From the NCBI RefSeq assembly GCF_011927765.1, contig NZ_JAATJG010000008.1, positions 62,001 to 126,000 on the forward strand: a DNA stretch of 64,000 nt, read 5' to 3'. This document shows positions 28,389 through 38,791 of this stretch, in pieces. Below the pieces are notes generated by a model. The model searched no databases and was not told where the DNA came from. It saw only the letters and a list, made by a program, of their open reading frames with translations. The position numbers and the translations under genes were made by a program. Source of the stretch: Wenyingzhuangia aestuarii. Its GTDB lineage: Bacteria > Bacteroidota > Bacteroidia > Flavobacteriales > Flavobacteriaceae. Position 1 is the first letter of the stretch, and the number at the start of each line of letters is the position of its first letter.

Positions 28389-29759
28389 ATGAAAAACCAT
28401 CACTTAATACATTTATACAATCGTGTAGGATTTGGAATACTACCCAAGGAGGTTCAAAAATTAAACAAATTAAGTACCGAAGAAAACGTAAAACTTCTTT
28501 TTAAAAAATCTAAAAAGAGGAAGTCTATTAAAGTTGACGTTTCTAGTATAGAGAAAGTAGGTTTATCAATAGAAGATAAAAACGAAAGACGAAAACTACA
28601 ACAGAAAGAAAATCGTCGTTTACTAAATGACCTAAACGTAAAATGGTTTGATCAACTATATACTTCTAAAACATTACTACATGATAAAATGAGATTGTTT
28701 TGGGCAAATCATTTTGTATGTTCTAGTAACTCTACTATACAAACCATTGAATATTTAAGCGTAATTGAAAAACACGCTTTAGGTAATTTTAAAGATTTTG
28801 TTGTAGCCATATCTAAAAACCCAATGATGATTCGCTACTTAAACAATCAACAAAATAAAAAAGAACACCCCAATGAGAATTATGCCAGAGAACTAATGGA
28901 GTTGTTTACTTTGGGAGTTGGAAATTATACAGAAAAAGATATTAAAGAATCTGCAAGGGCTTTTACAGGATGGTTTTCTAGTAAAAATGGCTTTACTTTT
29001 AAATCTAAATTTCACGATTTTGAATCTAAAACGTTTTTAGGAAAAACTGGGGATTTTGATGGTACTGACATTATAAATATAATTTTAGAACAAGAACAAT
29101 GTTCTTTATTTATATCTGAAAAAATATATAAAGAATTTGTAAACCCTAAACCCAACCAAAAACACATAAAAAAAATGGCTAAAGTATTTCGTAAAAATTA
29201 CGAAATAGCAGATTTAATGAAATTTGTACTTACTGCTGATTGGTTTTATGATGATGAAAATATTGGCGTTAAAATAAAATCACCTGTAGAACTATTGGTT
29301 AGTATTCACAACGTAATTCCTTATGAATTTAAAAGAGAGCGCTATTTTCAATATCTACAGTTTAATTTAGGACAAAAGCTATTGTACCCACCTAATGTTG
29401 CAGGATGGCCTGGAGACAAACAATGGATTGATGCCAATACCATTATGTTGCGTTTAAAACTAGCATCATCTATTGCACAACAAAAACAAATTGAACTAGA
29501 ACCAGAATCTGCTTTTGAAGATGATTTTGAAACAATCAATAAACGAAAAAAGAACAAAGCTTATTTTATTTTTACTACGCTAGACTGGCAAGCTTTTGAT
29601 CACAAAACCATAGGCACCAAAAATAAAGATTGGCAAGATGCACTCTTGGGCACCAAACTAAACAAACAAACTCAAGAAATTATAAATCCACTAATTAACA
29701 ACTCCACAAAAGATTTCTGCATTGCTATTATGTCTATTCCAGAATATCAAATGTGCTAA
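28389..29759 (+). CDS. DUF1800 family protein
   Basis: A 456-residue protein with the family pattern: an N-terminal HLYNRVGFG-type start, RLFWANHFV, ENYARELMELFTLGVGNYTEKDI, ARAFTGW, and late PPNVAGWPGDKQWID. Biochemical function is not established. The family almost always accompanies a DUF1501 protein, and the next gene, 12 bp downstream, is one. No obvious signal peptide is present at this start. The pair probably acts together at or outside the inner membrane, given the Tat-like signal of its partner. Confidence 0.92.
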   Translation: MKNHHLIHLYNRVGFGILPKEVQKLNKLSTEENVKLLFKKSKKRKSIKVDVSSIEKVGLSIEDKNERRKLQQKENRRLLNDLNVKWFDQLYTSKTLLHDKMRLFWANHFVCSSNSTIQTIEYLSVIEKHALGNFKDFVVAISKNPMMIRYLNNQQNKKEHPNENYARELMELFTLGVGNYTEKDIKESARAFTGWFSSKNGFTFKSKFHDFESKTFLGKTGDFDGTDIINIILEQEQCSLFISEKIYKEFVNPKPNQKHIKKMAKVFRKNYEIADLMKFVLTADWFYDDENIGVKIKSPVELLVSIHNVIPYEFKRERYFQYLQFNLGQKLLYPPNVAGWPGDKQWIDANTIMLRLKLASSIAQQKQIELEPESAFEDDFETINKRKKNKAYFIFTTLDWQAFDHKTIGTKNKDWQDALLGTKLNKQTQEIINPLINNSTKDFCIAIMSIPEYQMC

Positions 29760-29771
29760 AACGAATTTATC

Positions 29772-30965
29772 ATGAAAAGAAGAGATTTTATCATTAATAG
29801 TTCCTTAGCTAGTGGAATGTTATTTGTACCCAGTTTTTTACAAGCTTTTGAAAAAATTCCTAAAAACAAACTAGGCCACAAAAAACTAGTTGTTATTCAA
29901 TTATCTGGTGGAAACGATGGATTAAACACCATTGTACCTTATACTAACGATATTTATTATAAAAAAAGGCCCAAAATTGCCATTTCTAAAAACGATTTAT
30001 TAAGATTAAATGGAGAAATGGGAATTCCTTCATACATGTCTCCCCTTAAAAATTTATACGATAAAGGCTATTTAAGCATTATAAACAATGTAGGTTATCC
30101 AAACCCTGTAAGATCTCATTTTAGATCTGCTGATATTTGGCAAACAGCCACAGATGCAAACGAATATAAATCTACAGGATGGATTGGAGACTATATTGAT
30201 GTTAACAAACTAGACTCACACATGGCTATTGATGTTGACAATAAACTGTCTTTAGCCTTAAAAGGAAAAGACAAGAGTGGAATTGCTGCTTTTGATGCTA
30301 AACTATTGTACAGAAACTCTAACGATCCTTTTTTTAAAAAAGTATTAAACAAACATCATTTAGACGAACATTTAAACGAAGAGAATTTAGGCTACTTATA
30401 CAAACAAATGATTCAAGCAGAATCATCGGCATCTTATATTTATCAAAAATCAAAAACCTATAAATCAGGTACTAAATACAACAGTAATTCTTTTGAAAAG
30501 CAATTGGCTACTACCGCTACTTTTATCAATTCACATTTAGAAACTAAAGTTTACTATGTTTCTATGGGAGGATTTGACACACATGTAGGGCAAAACAACA
30601 AGCACAAAAGATTAATGACTGTACTATCTAACGGTTTAGAAAACTTTGTGAACGATTTAAAAGCGAACGATACTTTTAAAGACACATTAATTATGGTGTT
30701 TTCTGAATTTGGAAGACGAGTAGAGGAAAATGCCGGAATGGGAACAGACCACGGAGCGGCAAATAATTTATTTCTATTAACCGAAAATCTAAAAAAACCA
30801 GGAATTTATAATAACACTCCTAACCTTGCTGATTTAGACAAAAACGGAGACGTAAAGTATGATGTTGATTTTAGACAAGTTTACTCCACCGTTTTAGAAA
30901 AATGGTTAGAAGCCGATCCTAAAAAAATACTAGGAAAATCTTTTGAAAACCTCAATTTTATATAA
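29772..30965 (+). CDS. DUF1501 family protein, Tat-type signal
   Basis: A 397-residue protein starting with a twin-arginine signal (MKRRDFIINSSLASGMLF). The body has family motifs VVIQLSGGNDGLNTIVPY, RSHFRSADIWQTA, YVSMGGFDTHVGQ, FSEFGRRVEENAGMGTDHG and VDFRQVYSTVLEKWL. These resemble the metal-binding motifs of the alkaline phosphatase/sulfatase superfamily (GGFDTH, DHG). The substrate is unknown. It is paired with the DUF1800 gene and followed by a terminator. Confidence 0.92.
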   Translation: MKRRDFIINSSLASGMLFVPSFLQAFEKIPKNKLGHKKLVVIQLSGGNDGLNTIVPYTNDIYYKKRPKIAISKNDLLRLNGEMGIPSYMSPLKNLYDKGYLSIINNVGYPNPVRSHFRSADIWQTATDANEYKSTGWIGDYIDVNKLDSHMAIDVDNKLSLALKGKDKSGIAAFDAKLLYRNSNDPFFKKVLNKHHLDEHLNEENLGYLYKQMIQAESSASYIYQKSKTYKSGTKYNSNSFEKQLATTATFINSHLETKVYYVSMGGFDTHVGQNNKHKRLMTVLSNGLENFVNDLKANDTFKDTLIMVFSEFGRRVEENAGMGTDHGAANNLFLLTENLKKPGIYNNTPNLADLDKNGDVKYDVDFRQVYSTVLEKWLEADPKKILGKSFENLNFI

Positions 30966-30969
30966 CCTT

Positions 30970-30999
30970 AAAAAGACTAACTGTAATGTTAGTCTTTTT
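30970..30999 (+). terminator. Terminator of the DUF1800-DUF1501 operon
   Basis: A 12 bp perfect stem (AAAAAGACTAAC / GTTAGTCTTTTT) with a 6-nt loop and T-run, directly after the DUF1501 stop. Confidence 0.85.
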
Positions 31000-31152
31000 T
31001 GTTTTCACGTAAATTATCTTACAGTCTTATTTAAAGACTATAAAATCATTCTATTTTTAGTTTACACACTTATATTATAACATTCTTACGCTCCTTTTAA
31101 TTTTATCGTTTATTTTTAATCATCATTCCTTATTTTATTGATATCTATCAAC

Positions 31153-31183
31153 TTGTAAAGTCCTTAAAATTTAACGACTTTTG
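31153..31183 (+). promoter_or_regulatory. Probable promoter of proBA
   Basis: TTG (31153-31155), 20 nt, then GACTTTTG (31176-31183), seven of eight bases matching the usual -7 box shape. The start codon follows 41 bp later. Confidence 0.4.
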
Positions 31184-31224
31184 TGCTACCATATTTAGCT
31201 TTTAAAAGCTAGAAGCAATCATTA

Positions 31225-32304
31225 ATGAAAACAACATCTAAAAAGATTTTAATCAAAATAGGTTCTAATGTACTTACGTTGTCATCAGGAGCACCTAATG
31301 AAGATCGTATAAAGCACATTGTGGAGCAAGTTGCTTTCCTTAAAAAGGAAGGACATCAAGTTGTATTAGTATCGTCTGGAGCCGTTGCTGCCGGAAGATC
31401 TAAGATTGAAGTCCCCAGTTCTTTAGATGCTGTTAGCAAAAGACAGGTGCTAGCATCGGTAGGTCAAATAGCTTTGATGAATTTGTACAATCAATATTTT
31501 GCAAGTCATCAATTAATATGCTCTCAGGTATTAATTACTAAAGAATCTTTTAGTACAAGAGAACACTATTTAAACATGACCAATTGTATAGAGGCATTGT
31601 TAAAGTGTAACATTACACCTATTATTAATGAGAACGATGTGGTTTCTGTAACCGAATTAATGTTTACAGATAATGATGAAATTTCTGGTTTGGTAGCCAG
31701 TATGATTCAAGCAGATGAACTATTAATTTTAAGCAATGTAGATGGTATTTTTACAGACCATCCATCTAACCCAGAAGCAAAATTAATTCGTGATTTTGAT
31801 AATGAAGAGATAGATTTAGAAAACGCTATTAGCGAAGAAAAATCTGAATTTGGTAGAGGCGGAATGCTTACCAAAGTAAATACCGCAATTAAAATTGCAG
31901 CATTGGGTGTAAACGTATCTATAGGAAACGGTACAACTCCCAATATTACTGCTCAACTCTTACAAAGAGAAGCAGGAACCTTTTTTAAAGCTCATTTTGA
32001 CAAAAACAAAACGGCTGTAAAAAAATGGATCACCAATTCTGGAACTTTTTCTAAAGGAAAAATTTTTATTAACAAAGGTGCCCATACAGCTTTATTAAAC
32101 AATCAGGCTAACAGTTTACTACCTGTTGGAGTTGAAAAAATTGAAGGAGCATTTAAAAAAGGAGACATTGTTACCATTCTAGATTTAGACGGTAATGAAA
32201 TAGGTTATGGAAAGGCTTCTTATAGTGTAGAGAAAGCCCTTGTGATGCAAAAACAACACAACCAACCTGCATTAGTACACTATAATTACTTAACAATAAA
32301 GTAA
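31225..32304 (+). CDS. proB: Glutamate 5-kinase
   Basis: First step of proline synthesis: phosphorylates glutamate to gamma-glutamyl phosphate in the cytoplasm. The amino-acid-kinase domain (1-250) has [62 protein letters not shown] and [18 protein letters not shown]-terminal PUA-like domain (about 265-355) is present. The length of 359 fits the full-length type. proA follows after a 2 bp gap. Confidence 0.96.
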   Translation: MKTTSKKILIKIGSNVLTLSSGAPNEDRIKHIVEQVAFLKKEGHQVVLVSSGAVAAGRSKIEVPSSLDAVSKRQVLASVGQIALMNLYNQYFASHQLICSQVLITKESFSTREHYLNMTNCIEALLKCNITPIINENDVVSVTELMFTDNDEISGLVASMIQADELLILSNVDGIFTDHPSNPEAKLIRDFDNEEIDLENAISEEKSEFGRGGMLTKVNTAIKIAALGVNVSIGNGTTPNITAQLLQREAGTFFKAHFDKNKTAVKKWITNSGTFSKGKIFINKGAHTALLNNQANSLLPVGVEKIEGAFKKGDIVTILDLDGNEIGYGKASYSVEKALVMQKQHNQPALVHYNYLTIK

Positions 32305-32306
32305 AC

Positions 32307-33557
32307 ATGGAACTTAAATTAGAACTAACATTTAAAAATTCAAGAAACGCAAGTAGATCTTTAATAGAACTATCTAACGATACTATTAATAAAATTTTAG
32401 TAGAAGTTGCCTCTAAAGCAGTTGCCAACACACCTGCTATTTTAGAAGCGAATCAAAAAGATTTAGATCGTATGAATATAGACGATCCAAAATACGATCG
32501 TTTGTTGTTAGATCCAGAAAGAATAAGAGGTATTGCAGGAGACATTAAAAATGTAGCCAACTTAGATAGTCCCGTTGGAAAAGTAATGGAGAACAAAGTT
32601 TTAGAAAATGGATTAGACATTTCTAAGATTAGAGTACCCATTGGTGTAATTGGAGTTATTTACGAAGCTCGTCCAAATGTATCTTTTGATGTGTTTTCTT
32701 TATGTTTTAAAACCAAAAACGCATGTATTCTTAAAGGAGGATCTGATGCTGAATTTTCTAACATTGCTATTGTTAACATTATTAAAGAAGTTTTAGAAGC
32801 GCACAACGTAGACACAAACGTTGTTACTTTATTACCTGCAGATAGAAGTGCTACTACAGAAATGTTAAACGCGGTAGAGTATGTAGATATTATTATTCCT
32901 AGAGGTAGTCAAGGATTAATTAACTATGTAAGAGAAAACGCAAAAGTTCCTGTAATTGAAACAGGTGCTGGTATTGTACATACTTATTTTGATAAAGACG
33001 GAGATCTAGCTAAAGGAACCGCAATTATTGCCAATGCAAAAACAAGAAGAGTAAGTGTATGTAACGCTTTAGACTGTTTGTTAATTCACGAATCTCAATT
33101 AGAAAATTTAAATCAATTAACCTCTGAGCTAGCTACTAAAAACACAGTTGTTTATGCCGATGAAAAAGCATTTAAACAATTAACAAGCTACCCTAAAGAA
33201 TTATTAAACAAAGCAGATGATTCTCATTTTGGAACAGAGTTTTTAGCCAACAAAATGGCTATTAAAACAGTTGCTACTATGGATGAGGCTTTAGACCATA
33301 TTGCAAAATACAGTTCTAAACATAGTGAAGCTATTATTTCTGAAAACGCAGACACTATTGCCAAATATTTAAATGTAGTAGATGCTGCTGCTGTTTATGC
33401 AAACGCTTCTACAGCTTATACAGATGGAGCTCAATTTGGATTAGGTGCAGAAATTGGAATTAGTACTCAAAAATTACACGCAAGAGGACCTATGGCTTTA
33501 GAAGAAATTACTTCTTATAAATGGGTAGTAAAAGGAAACGGTCAAACCCGTTCTTAA
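32307..33557 (+). CDS. proA: Gamma-glutamyl phosphate reductase
   Basis: Second step of proline synthesis, making glutamate-5-semialdehyde with NADPH. The protein is a 416-residue aldehyde-dehydrogenase-fold enzyme. Visible motifs are [36 protein letters not shown], the catalytic cysteine C252 in VSVCNALD, and [19 protein letters not shown]. It is co-transcribed with proB. A hairpin follows 50 bp after the stop. Confidence 0.97.
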   Translation: MELKLELTFKNSRNASRSLIELSNDTINKILVEVASKAVANTPAILEANQKDLDRMNIDDPKYDRLLLDPERIRGIAGDIKNVANLDSPVGKVMENKVLENGLDISKIRVPIGVIGVIYEARPNVSFDVFSLCFKTKNACILKGGSDAEFSNIAIVNIIKEVLEAHNVDTNVVTLLPADRSATTEMLNAVEYVDIIIPRGSQGLINYVRENAKVPVIETGAGIVHTYFDKDGDLAKGTAIIANAKTRRVSVCNALDCLLIHESQLENLNQLTSELATKNTVVYADEKAFKQLTSYPKELLNKADDSHFGTEFLANKMAIKTVATMDEALDHIAKYSSKHSEAIISENADTIAKYLNVVDAAAVYANASTAYTDGAQFGLGAEIGISTQKLHARGPMALEEITSYKWVVKGNGQTRS

Positions 33558-33607
33558 CATTTGTATATAGGCAATAGTATAATATCATATAAAAATATTA
33601 TCTTTGA

Positions 33608-33649
33608 ATAGTTATCTGGTTGATTTATCACTAGATAACTATTTTTTTA
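33608..33649 (+). terminator. Terminator of proBA
   Basis: A 10 bp perfect stem (ATAGTTATCT / AGATAACTAT) with a 15-nt loop and seven following T. A TATCTTTG box (33599-33606) touches its left arm and could be a promoter for the next gene. In that case the hairpin would also lie in that gene's leader. Confidence 0.7.
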
Positions 33650-33674
33650 TTTCAACCTCCCCAAAAAAGTCATT

Positions 33675-34259
33675 ATGTCAATTAGAATTATAGATTTTTT
33701 ATCTAAAACTCATGAAATACCCCAAGCTGAAATAGAAATACTAATTAACTTAGTAAAACCTATAACTGTTAAAAAAGGTGAATTTTTATACGTTGAAGGA
33801 AAAACACCTAAACACGGAGCTTTTGTTCTTGATGGAATTCTAAGAGAATACTATACCGATGCCAAAGGTGTAGACTACATTAGAAGGTTTGCTTATGAAG
33901 ATTGGTGGATGGTAGATCTTTACGAATTATTACATGAAAAACCTGCACTTTGTAGTGTACAAGCCATAGAAGACTCTAACTTATTAACTTTTACCAAAAA
34001 AGATTGCGACATTTTAATCAAAAAATGTCCCATTGCCTCATGTGTATTACACGAAATATCGGCAGCAGAGAAATATTCTCTAGCTAAAAACGAAAAAAAG
34101 AAGAGAAGTTTAACAGCACAAGAAAACTATGAATCTCTTTTAGCAAACCACCCTGGTATAGATAAAAGAATTCCACTTTTTCACATTGCATCCTACTTAA
34201 ACATTAAACCCGAATCTTTAAGTAGAATAAGAAAGCACATGAATTTAATCAAAAGTTAA
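33675..34259 (+). CDS. Crp/Fnr-family transcriptional regulator, copy 1
   Basis: A 194-residue protein with an N-terminal cyclic-nucleotide-binding-type beta-roll (VKKGEFLYVEGKTPKHGAFVLDGILREYY, about 25-120) and a C-terminal winged HTH (RIPLFHIASYLNIKPESLSRIR). No Fnr-type N-terminal cysteine cluster is present. The ligand is unknown. A similar gene follows 116 bp downstream, suggesting an old tandem duplication. Confidence 0.88.
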   Translation: MSIRIIDFLSKTHEIPQAEIEILINLVKPITVKKGEFLYVEGKTPKHGAFVLDGILREYYTDAKGVDYIRRFAYEDWWMVDLYELLHEKPALCSVQAIEDSNLLTFTKKDCDILIKKCPIASCVLHEISAAEKYSLAKNEKKKRSLTAQENYESLLANHPGIDKRIPLFHIASYLNIKPESLSRIRKHMNLIKS

Positions 34260-34320
34260 ATGAATGTTAACAAATTCAAGGAAACAAACCTTGACGTATT
34301 ATTTATTGATTACAATTTAG

Positions 34321-34328
34321 TAACTTTG
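34321..34328 (+). promoter_or_regulatory. -7 box of the second Crp/Fnr gene
   Basis: TAACTTTG fits TAnnTTTG, 47 bp before the ATG at 34376. A TTG at the normal distance is not evident. The nearest candidates lie 12 and 27 nt upstream. Confidence 0.4.
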
Positions 34329-34375
34329 CACTGCTTTCTATGAAAAAGTATTACTAAACCCCAAAATAAAATGTA

Positions 34376-34954
34376 ATGCTTATTAAAATAATTGAATACT
34401 ACGAGAAAAGAGGTGTCACTCTACCCCAAGAAGAAATAGACACTATCTCTATGTTAATAAAACCGCTTACTTTTAAAAAGAAAGAATTTCTTTTTAAAAA
34501 GAATGACACAAAAACATCCGCCTTTTATATTGTAAAAGGTTGTGTAAGAGTGTTTATTAAAGATAAAAACAACAAAGAATACAATCGTTTCTTTGCATTT
34601 GATGATTGGTGGATTGGAGAATATCACCAAATTATTAATCGTTTACCCTCTACAACTACTGCACAAGCACTAGAAAGAACTGATGTAATAACTATTAGTC
34701 AAGAAGCTTTTGACATAATATTTACCCAATGTCCTGTTTTTACAAAATCTACTTTAAACTTCTATTTGTCTAGCTATGCTAAACTTTTAGAGAAAGAAGA
34801 AATTAAAAAAACAATGACCATAGAGGAACTTTATGATGATTTAATCAAAAACAAGCCTATGATCTTAGACAGAATACCATTATATCACATTGCAAGTTAC
34901 CTAGGAGTAAAGGCCGAATCTTTAAGTAGAGTCAAGAAAAAATTTAAAGATTAA
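34376..34954 (+). CDS. Crp/Fnr-family transcriptional regulator, copy 2
   Basis: A 192-residue paralogue of the previous gene, with the same layout: a beta-roll (FKKKEFLFKKNDTKTSAFYIVKGCVRVFI) and an HTH (RIPLYHIASYLGVKAESLSRVK). The two copies have clearly diverged outside the HTH, so they probably answer to different signals or promoters. It lies upstream of der and has its own -7 box. Confidence 0.88.
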   Translation: MLIKIIEYYEKRGVTLPQEEIDTISMLIKPLTFKKKEFLFKKNDTKTSAFYIVKGCVRVFIKDKNNKEYNRFFAFDDWWIGEYHQIINRLPSTTTAQALERTDVITISQEAFDIIFTQCPVFTKSTLNFYLSSYAKLLEKEEIKKTMTIEELYDDLIKNKPMILDRIPLYHIASYLGVKAESLSRVKKKFKD

Positions 34955-34996
34955 ACCTCTTTAAAATCCTTTAGACTTATAACCATACATTTTACG

Positions 34997-35004
34997 TATC
35001 TTTG
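34997..35004 (+). promoter_or_regulatory. -7 box of der
   Basis: TATCTTTG fits TAnnTTTG, 17 bp before the der ATG, so the leader would be very short. No convincing TTG was found upstream. Confidence 0.4.
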
Positions 35005-35021
35005 CACAAAATTTTCATTTT

Positions 35022-36338
35022 ATGAATAGTATTGTAGCCATTGTAGGAAGACCAAATGTTGGTAAATCTACTTTATTTAATAGATTAGTTCAACGTAGAG
35101 AAGCTATTGTTGATAATACAAGCGGTGTTACTAGGGACCGTCACTATGGAAAAAGTGATTGGAATGGAAAAGAGTTTTCTTTAATAGACACTGGAGGATA
35201 CGTTGAAGGTTCTGACGATATTTTTGAAGGAGAAATTAGAAAACAAGTGGTATTAGCACTAGAAGAGTGTGATATTATTATTTTTGTGGTAGACGTTACT
35301 GCAGGAATTACACCTTTAGACCAAGCGGTTTCTAACTTGTTAAGAAAAAGCAAAAAACCTATCTTTTTAGCAATCAACAAAGTTGATAACGCTATGCGTG
35401 ATGCGGATGCTTATGAGTTTTACAACTTAGGTTTAGGAGAATACTACACCATATCATCTATAAATGGTGGTGGTACTGGAGAACTTTTAGATGCTATAGT
35501 TCAAAAAATGCCAGAACCAGAAGAAGATGAAGCTGTTAATCCAGATGATGAACTACCAAAGTTTGCTGTAGTAGGAAGACCTAATGCAGGAAAATCATCT
35601 TTTATTAATGCATTAGTAGGAAAAGACAGAAATATTGTAACAGATATTGCTGGTACTACAAGAGATACTATAGATACTGCTTATAATAAATTTGGTTTTG
35701 ATTTTAAATTAGTAGATACTGCGGGAATCCGTAAAAAATCTAAAGTAAAAGAAGATATTGAGTTTTACTCAGTAATGAGAGCTGTTAGAGCTATTGAACA
35801 TTGTGATGTTGCTATTTTAATGATTGATGCTACACGTGGATTTGAAGGACAAGATCAAAACATATTTTGGTTAGCTCAAAAAAACCGTAAGGGTATTGTT
35901 ATTTTAGTAAACAAATGGGATTTGTTAGACAAAGAAACAAATACCATGAAAAAATGTGAGGAAATGATTCGTAAAGAAATAGCTCCTTTTACAGATGTGC
36001 CTATTATATTTACTTCTACCATTACTAAACAACGTTTATTAAAAGCTTTAGAAACTGCTGTAGATGTTCACAAGAGCAGAAGCAATAAAATTGCTACAAG
36101 CAAACTAAACGAAACTATGTTACAGGTAATTCAAAACTACCCACCTCCTGCAGTAAAAGGAAAATATATTAAAGTTAAATACTGTATGCAGTTGCCAACA
36201 CCAACTCCACAGTTTGCTTTCTTTGCCAACTTACCGCAATATATTAGAGATCCTTATAAGCGTTTCTTAGAAAACAAAATGAGAGAGATTTATGACTTTA
36301 AAGGAGTTCCAATTACCATTTACTTTAGACAAAAATAA
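35022..36338 (+). CDS. der: Ribosome biogenesis GTPase Der (EngA)
   Basis: An essential tandem GTPase for 50S subunit assembly. Two G domains are visible: G1 motifs GRPNVGKST (residues 9-17) and GRPNAGKSS (about 187-195), G3 motifs DTGG and DTAG, and G4 motifs NKVD and NKWD. A C-terminal KH-like domain contains the end motif ([13 protein letters not shown]). The length of 438 is normal. Confidence 0.97.
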   Translation: MNSIVAIVGRPNVGKSTLFNRLVQRREAIVDNTSGVTRDRHYGKSDWNGKEFSLIDTGGYVEGSDDIFEGEIRKQVVLALEECDIIIFVVDVTAGITPLDQAVSNLLRKSKKPIFLAINKVDNAMRDADAYEFYNLGLGEYYTISSINGGGTGELLDAIVQKMPEPEEDEAVNPDDELPKFAVVGRPNAGKSSFINALVGKDRNIVTDIAGTTRDTIDTAYNKFGFDFKLVDTAGIRKKSKVKEDIEFYSVMRAVRAIEHCDVAILMIDATRGFEGQDQNIFWLAQKNRKGIVILVNKWDLLDKETNTMKKCEEMIRKEIAPFTDVPIIFTSTITKQRLLKALETAVDVHKSRSNKIATSKLNETMLQVIQNYPPPAVKGKYIKVKYCMQLPTPTPQFAFFANLPQYIRDPYKRFLENKMREIYDFKGVPITIYFRQK

Positions 36339-36409
36339 CTAGTGTTAGGTACATAAGGCCATAACGACCAATAATTTGTATCTTCGCAATGGATTATACA
36401 AGTTAAACT

Positions 36410-38791
36410 ATGTACATATTAAAAAGTCCAATAAGCAATAAAGAGTTACCTATCAAGATACATATAAGTTTTGAAAAAATTTATATGTATCTTGAAGAAA
36501 TAACCACTAACGCAGATCATATATTTTTTGACACAGCCAACAAGTTGTTACAAGAAATGAATGAATACCCTGTGTTAAGAGAGGGCTTTACGGACTTTTC
36601 TTTATTACATACCTATGAGAAACAAATACAAAAATTACTTTCTATTTTGTTTCCGGATTTACTACAAAGCAATGAAATAAAAGCAGCTTCTATTCCTTTT
36701 GACATGACTTCTTTTATGCTGTCTAAAAGATTTAAGTCTATTATAGATAATGCTGGTGATAATTTTGTTTTTGATATCAGAAACTTTGATAACGAAAACA
36801 TGTACATTATGACATGTATCTATATTTTAGCTTTTCATTACAATCGTCATATAGATTTTAAACGTCCATTTTTTTACGACATTCCAGATACAAAAACCAA
36901 CACTGTAAAAAGTTACAGAGCTTTGTACAATGCTGATTTTGCTTCTATTATTAAAACAGATACTGCTCCTGAATTATCAGAAGAAGATATACATCATTTA
37001 TTAAACAACTTTGAAAACATTGACGTTTGGAAAGAGAAATTCCCTCCTAACTCATATATTTTTAAAGGTTTTGGAATGATCAATCTTTTTGATGTTACTC
37101 AAGACGAAACCATTTCTAAAATAAAAAACACCTTTATAAAAAGAAACATTGATAGTATTGTTGAATTAGAAGATCAAATAAAAAAACTATTTAATCTCCC
37201 TAATTTAAAACTAGGTATTTCTATTTATAGCAAAAAGAAAGAAAGCCATATAAACTATATAAAACACAACAAAGAGCATAGTTTAATTACTAAAGACATT
37301 TGCTGTAGCCCAGAAAATCATTTCTGTAATGGTATTATAAATAGAGTATTTAATTCGTCTTTAATTACAGCAATTCCAGATTTAGAAGCTTATTTTAAAG
37401 AAGGAACAGCTACAGATAATGGTTTTTATAAAACAGTATCAGAACATAATCTGCAAAGTATTATTTTAGTACCTATAGAGGTAAATAGTGACTTTTTAGC
37501 CATTTTAGAACTAGCATCCCCTAACAAGTATGAGCTAAACTCTATAAACGCTAATAAATTAAAAGACATTTTACCCGTATTGAGTACTGCTTTAGAAAGA
37601 TCTGTTGATGAACGTCATAATTTATTAGAATCTGTAATTCAAGAAAACTACACCACTATTCATCCAAGTGTAAAATGGAAATTTTACAATGCTGCAGATG
37701 AGTATATTTATAACAATACACCAAACTCTAAGTTAAAAAACATTTCTTTTAAAAATGTGTATCCACTATATGGGCAGTGTGATGTTAAAGGTTCTTCTGA
37801 AGCAAGAAACAATGCTATTCAAGAAGATTTATCTTACCAATTGGATAAAACAATTGTGTTATTTGGAAAGGTATATGAAAAAGAAAAACTTAGTATTTAC
37901 AAAGAGATTATCTATCGTTTAAACAAAACGTTAAACTCCATTACAGATGGAATTAAAACTACAGACGAATTACAAGTTACAGCACTGTTAAAAAACGATA
38001 TTTATCCAATCTTAGAACATCTTAAAAAAACAAATCCTGAATTTATTGATATCATCACAAGTTATGAAAATGATATAGATCCTAATTTAAAGATTGTTTA
38101 TAAGAAACGTAAAGCCTACGAAGATTTTATTACTCATTTAAATACTAATCTTGCCAAACATTTAGATAAGGCTCAAAAAGAAGCACAGGCATTTTTCCCT
38201 CATTATTATGAGCGTTTTAAAACCGATGGACTAGATTACAACATGTACATAGGAGAAGCTATTACTAATACTAAAGAGTTTCATTCTATTTACATACAAA
38301 ACTTAAGACTTTGGCAGTTACAGCAACAATGTGAATTGGAATACATTGCTAAAGAAATAGATATTCAGCACAGCGATATTAGTTTACAAGTTACATCTCT
38401 TATTTTAGTACACTCCGTACCGTTAGACATTAAGTTTAGAATGGATGAGAAAAAATTTGATGTAGACGGAGCTTACAATATGCGATATGAAATTATCAAA
38501 AAAAGAATTGATAAATCATACATAAAAGGAACTAAAGAACGCTTAACACAGCCTGGTAAAATTGCCATTGTGTATACACACGAGCACGATTTAGCCGAAT
38601 ATTTAAAATATATAGCATACTTAAAAGAGCAAGAATACTTTACCGGAAATACTGAGTTTTTAGACGTTGAAGATTTACAAGGAGTATCTGGTTTAAAAGC
38701 CTTAAGAATTACTATTAATTACAATAAGAAAAATAAAGATGAATTATCTTTTCAGAAGTTAATGGAGATTGCTAAAATTAGCAGTCACTAA
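36410..38791 (+). CDS. Large GAF-domain-like protein of unknown function
   Basis: A 793-residue soluble protein, without signal peptide or membrane helix. Residues about 285-400 look like a GAF domain (ITAIPDLEAYFKEGT, LQSIILVPIEVNSDFLAILEL). The first 250 residues and the long helical C-terminal half match nothing I recognise. Similar GAF-containing proteins of this size occur in Flavobacteriia. The gene converges on the HD/Pycsar-like gene with a 4 bp overlap. A TATCTTCG box (36379-36386) is a candidate promoter. The function is unknown. Confidence 0.75.
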   Translation: MYILKSPISNKELPIKIHISFEKIYMYLEEITTNADHIFFDTANKLLQEMNEYPVLREGFTDFSLLHTYEKQIQKLLSILFPDLLQSNEIKAASIPFDMTSFMLSKRFKSIIDNAGDNFVFDIRNFDNENMYIMTCIYILAFHYNRHIDFKRPFFYDIPDTKTNTVKSYRALYNADFASIIKTDTAPELSEEDIHHLLNNFENIDVWKEKFPPNSYIFKGFGMINLFDVTQDETISKIKNTFIKRNIDSIVELEDQIKKLFNLPNLKLGISIYSKKKESHINYIKHNKEHSLITKDICCSPENHFCNGIINRVFNSSLITAIPDLEAYFKEGTATDNGFYKTVSEHNLQSIILVPIEVNSDFLAILELASPNKYELNSINANKLKDILPVLSTALERSVDERHNLLESVIQENYTTIHPSVKWKFYNAADEYIYNNTPNSKLKNISFKNVYPLYGQCDVKGSSEARNNAIQEDLSYQLDKTIVLFGKVYEKEKLSIYKEIIYRLNKTLNSITDGIKTTDELQVTALLKNDIYPILEHLKKTNPEFIDIITSYENDIDPNLKIVYKKRKAYEDFITHLNTNLAKHLDKAQKEAQAFFPHYYERFKTDGLDYNMYIGEAITNTKEFHSIYIQNLRLWQLQQQCELEYIAKEIDIQHSDISLQVTSLILVHSVPLDIKFRMDEKKFDVDGAYNMRYEIIKKRIDKSYIKGTKERLTQPGKIAIVYTHEHDLAEYLKYIAYLKEQEYFTGNTEFLDVEDLQGVSGLKALRITINYNKKNKDELSFQKLMEIAKISSH

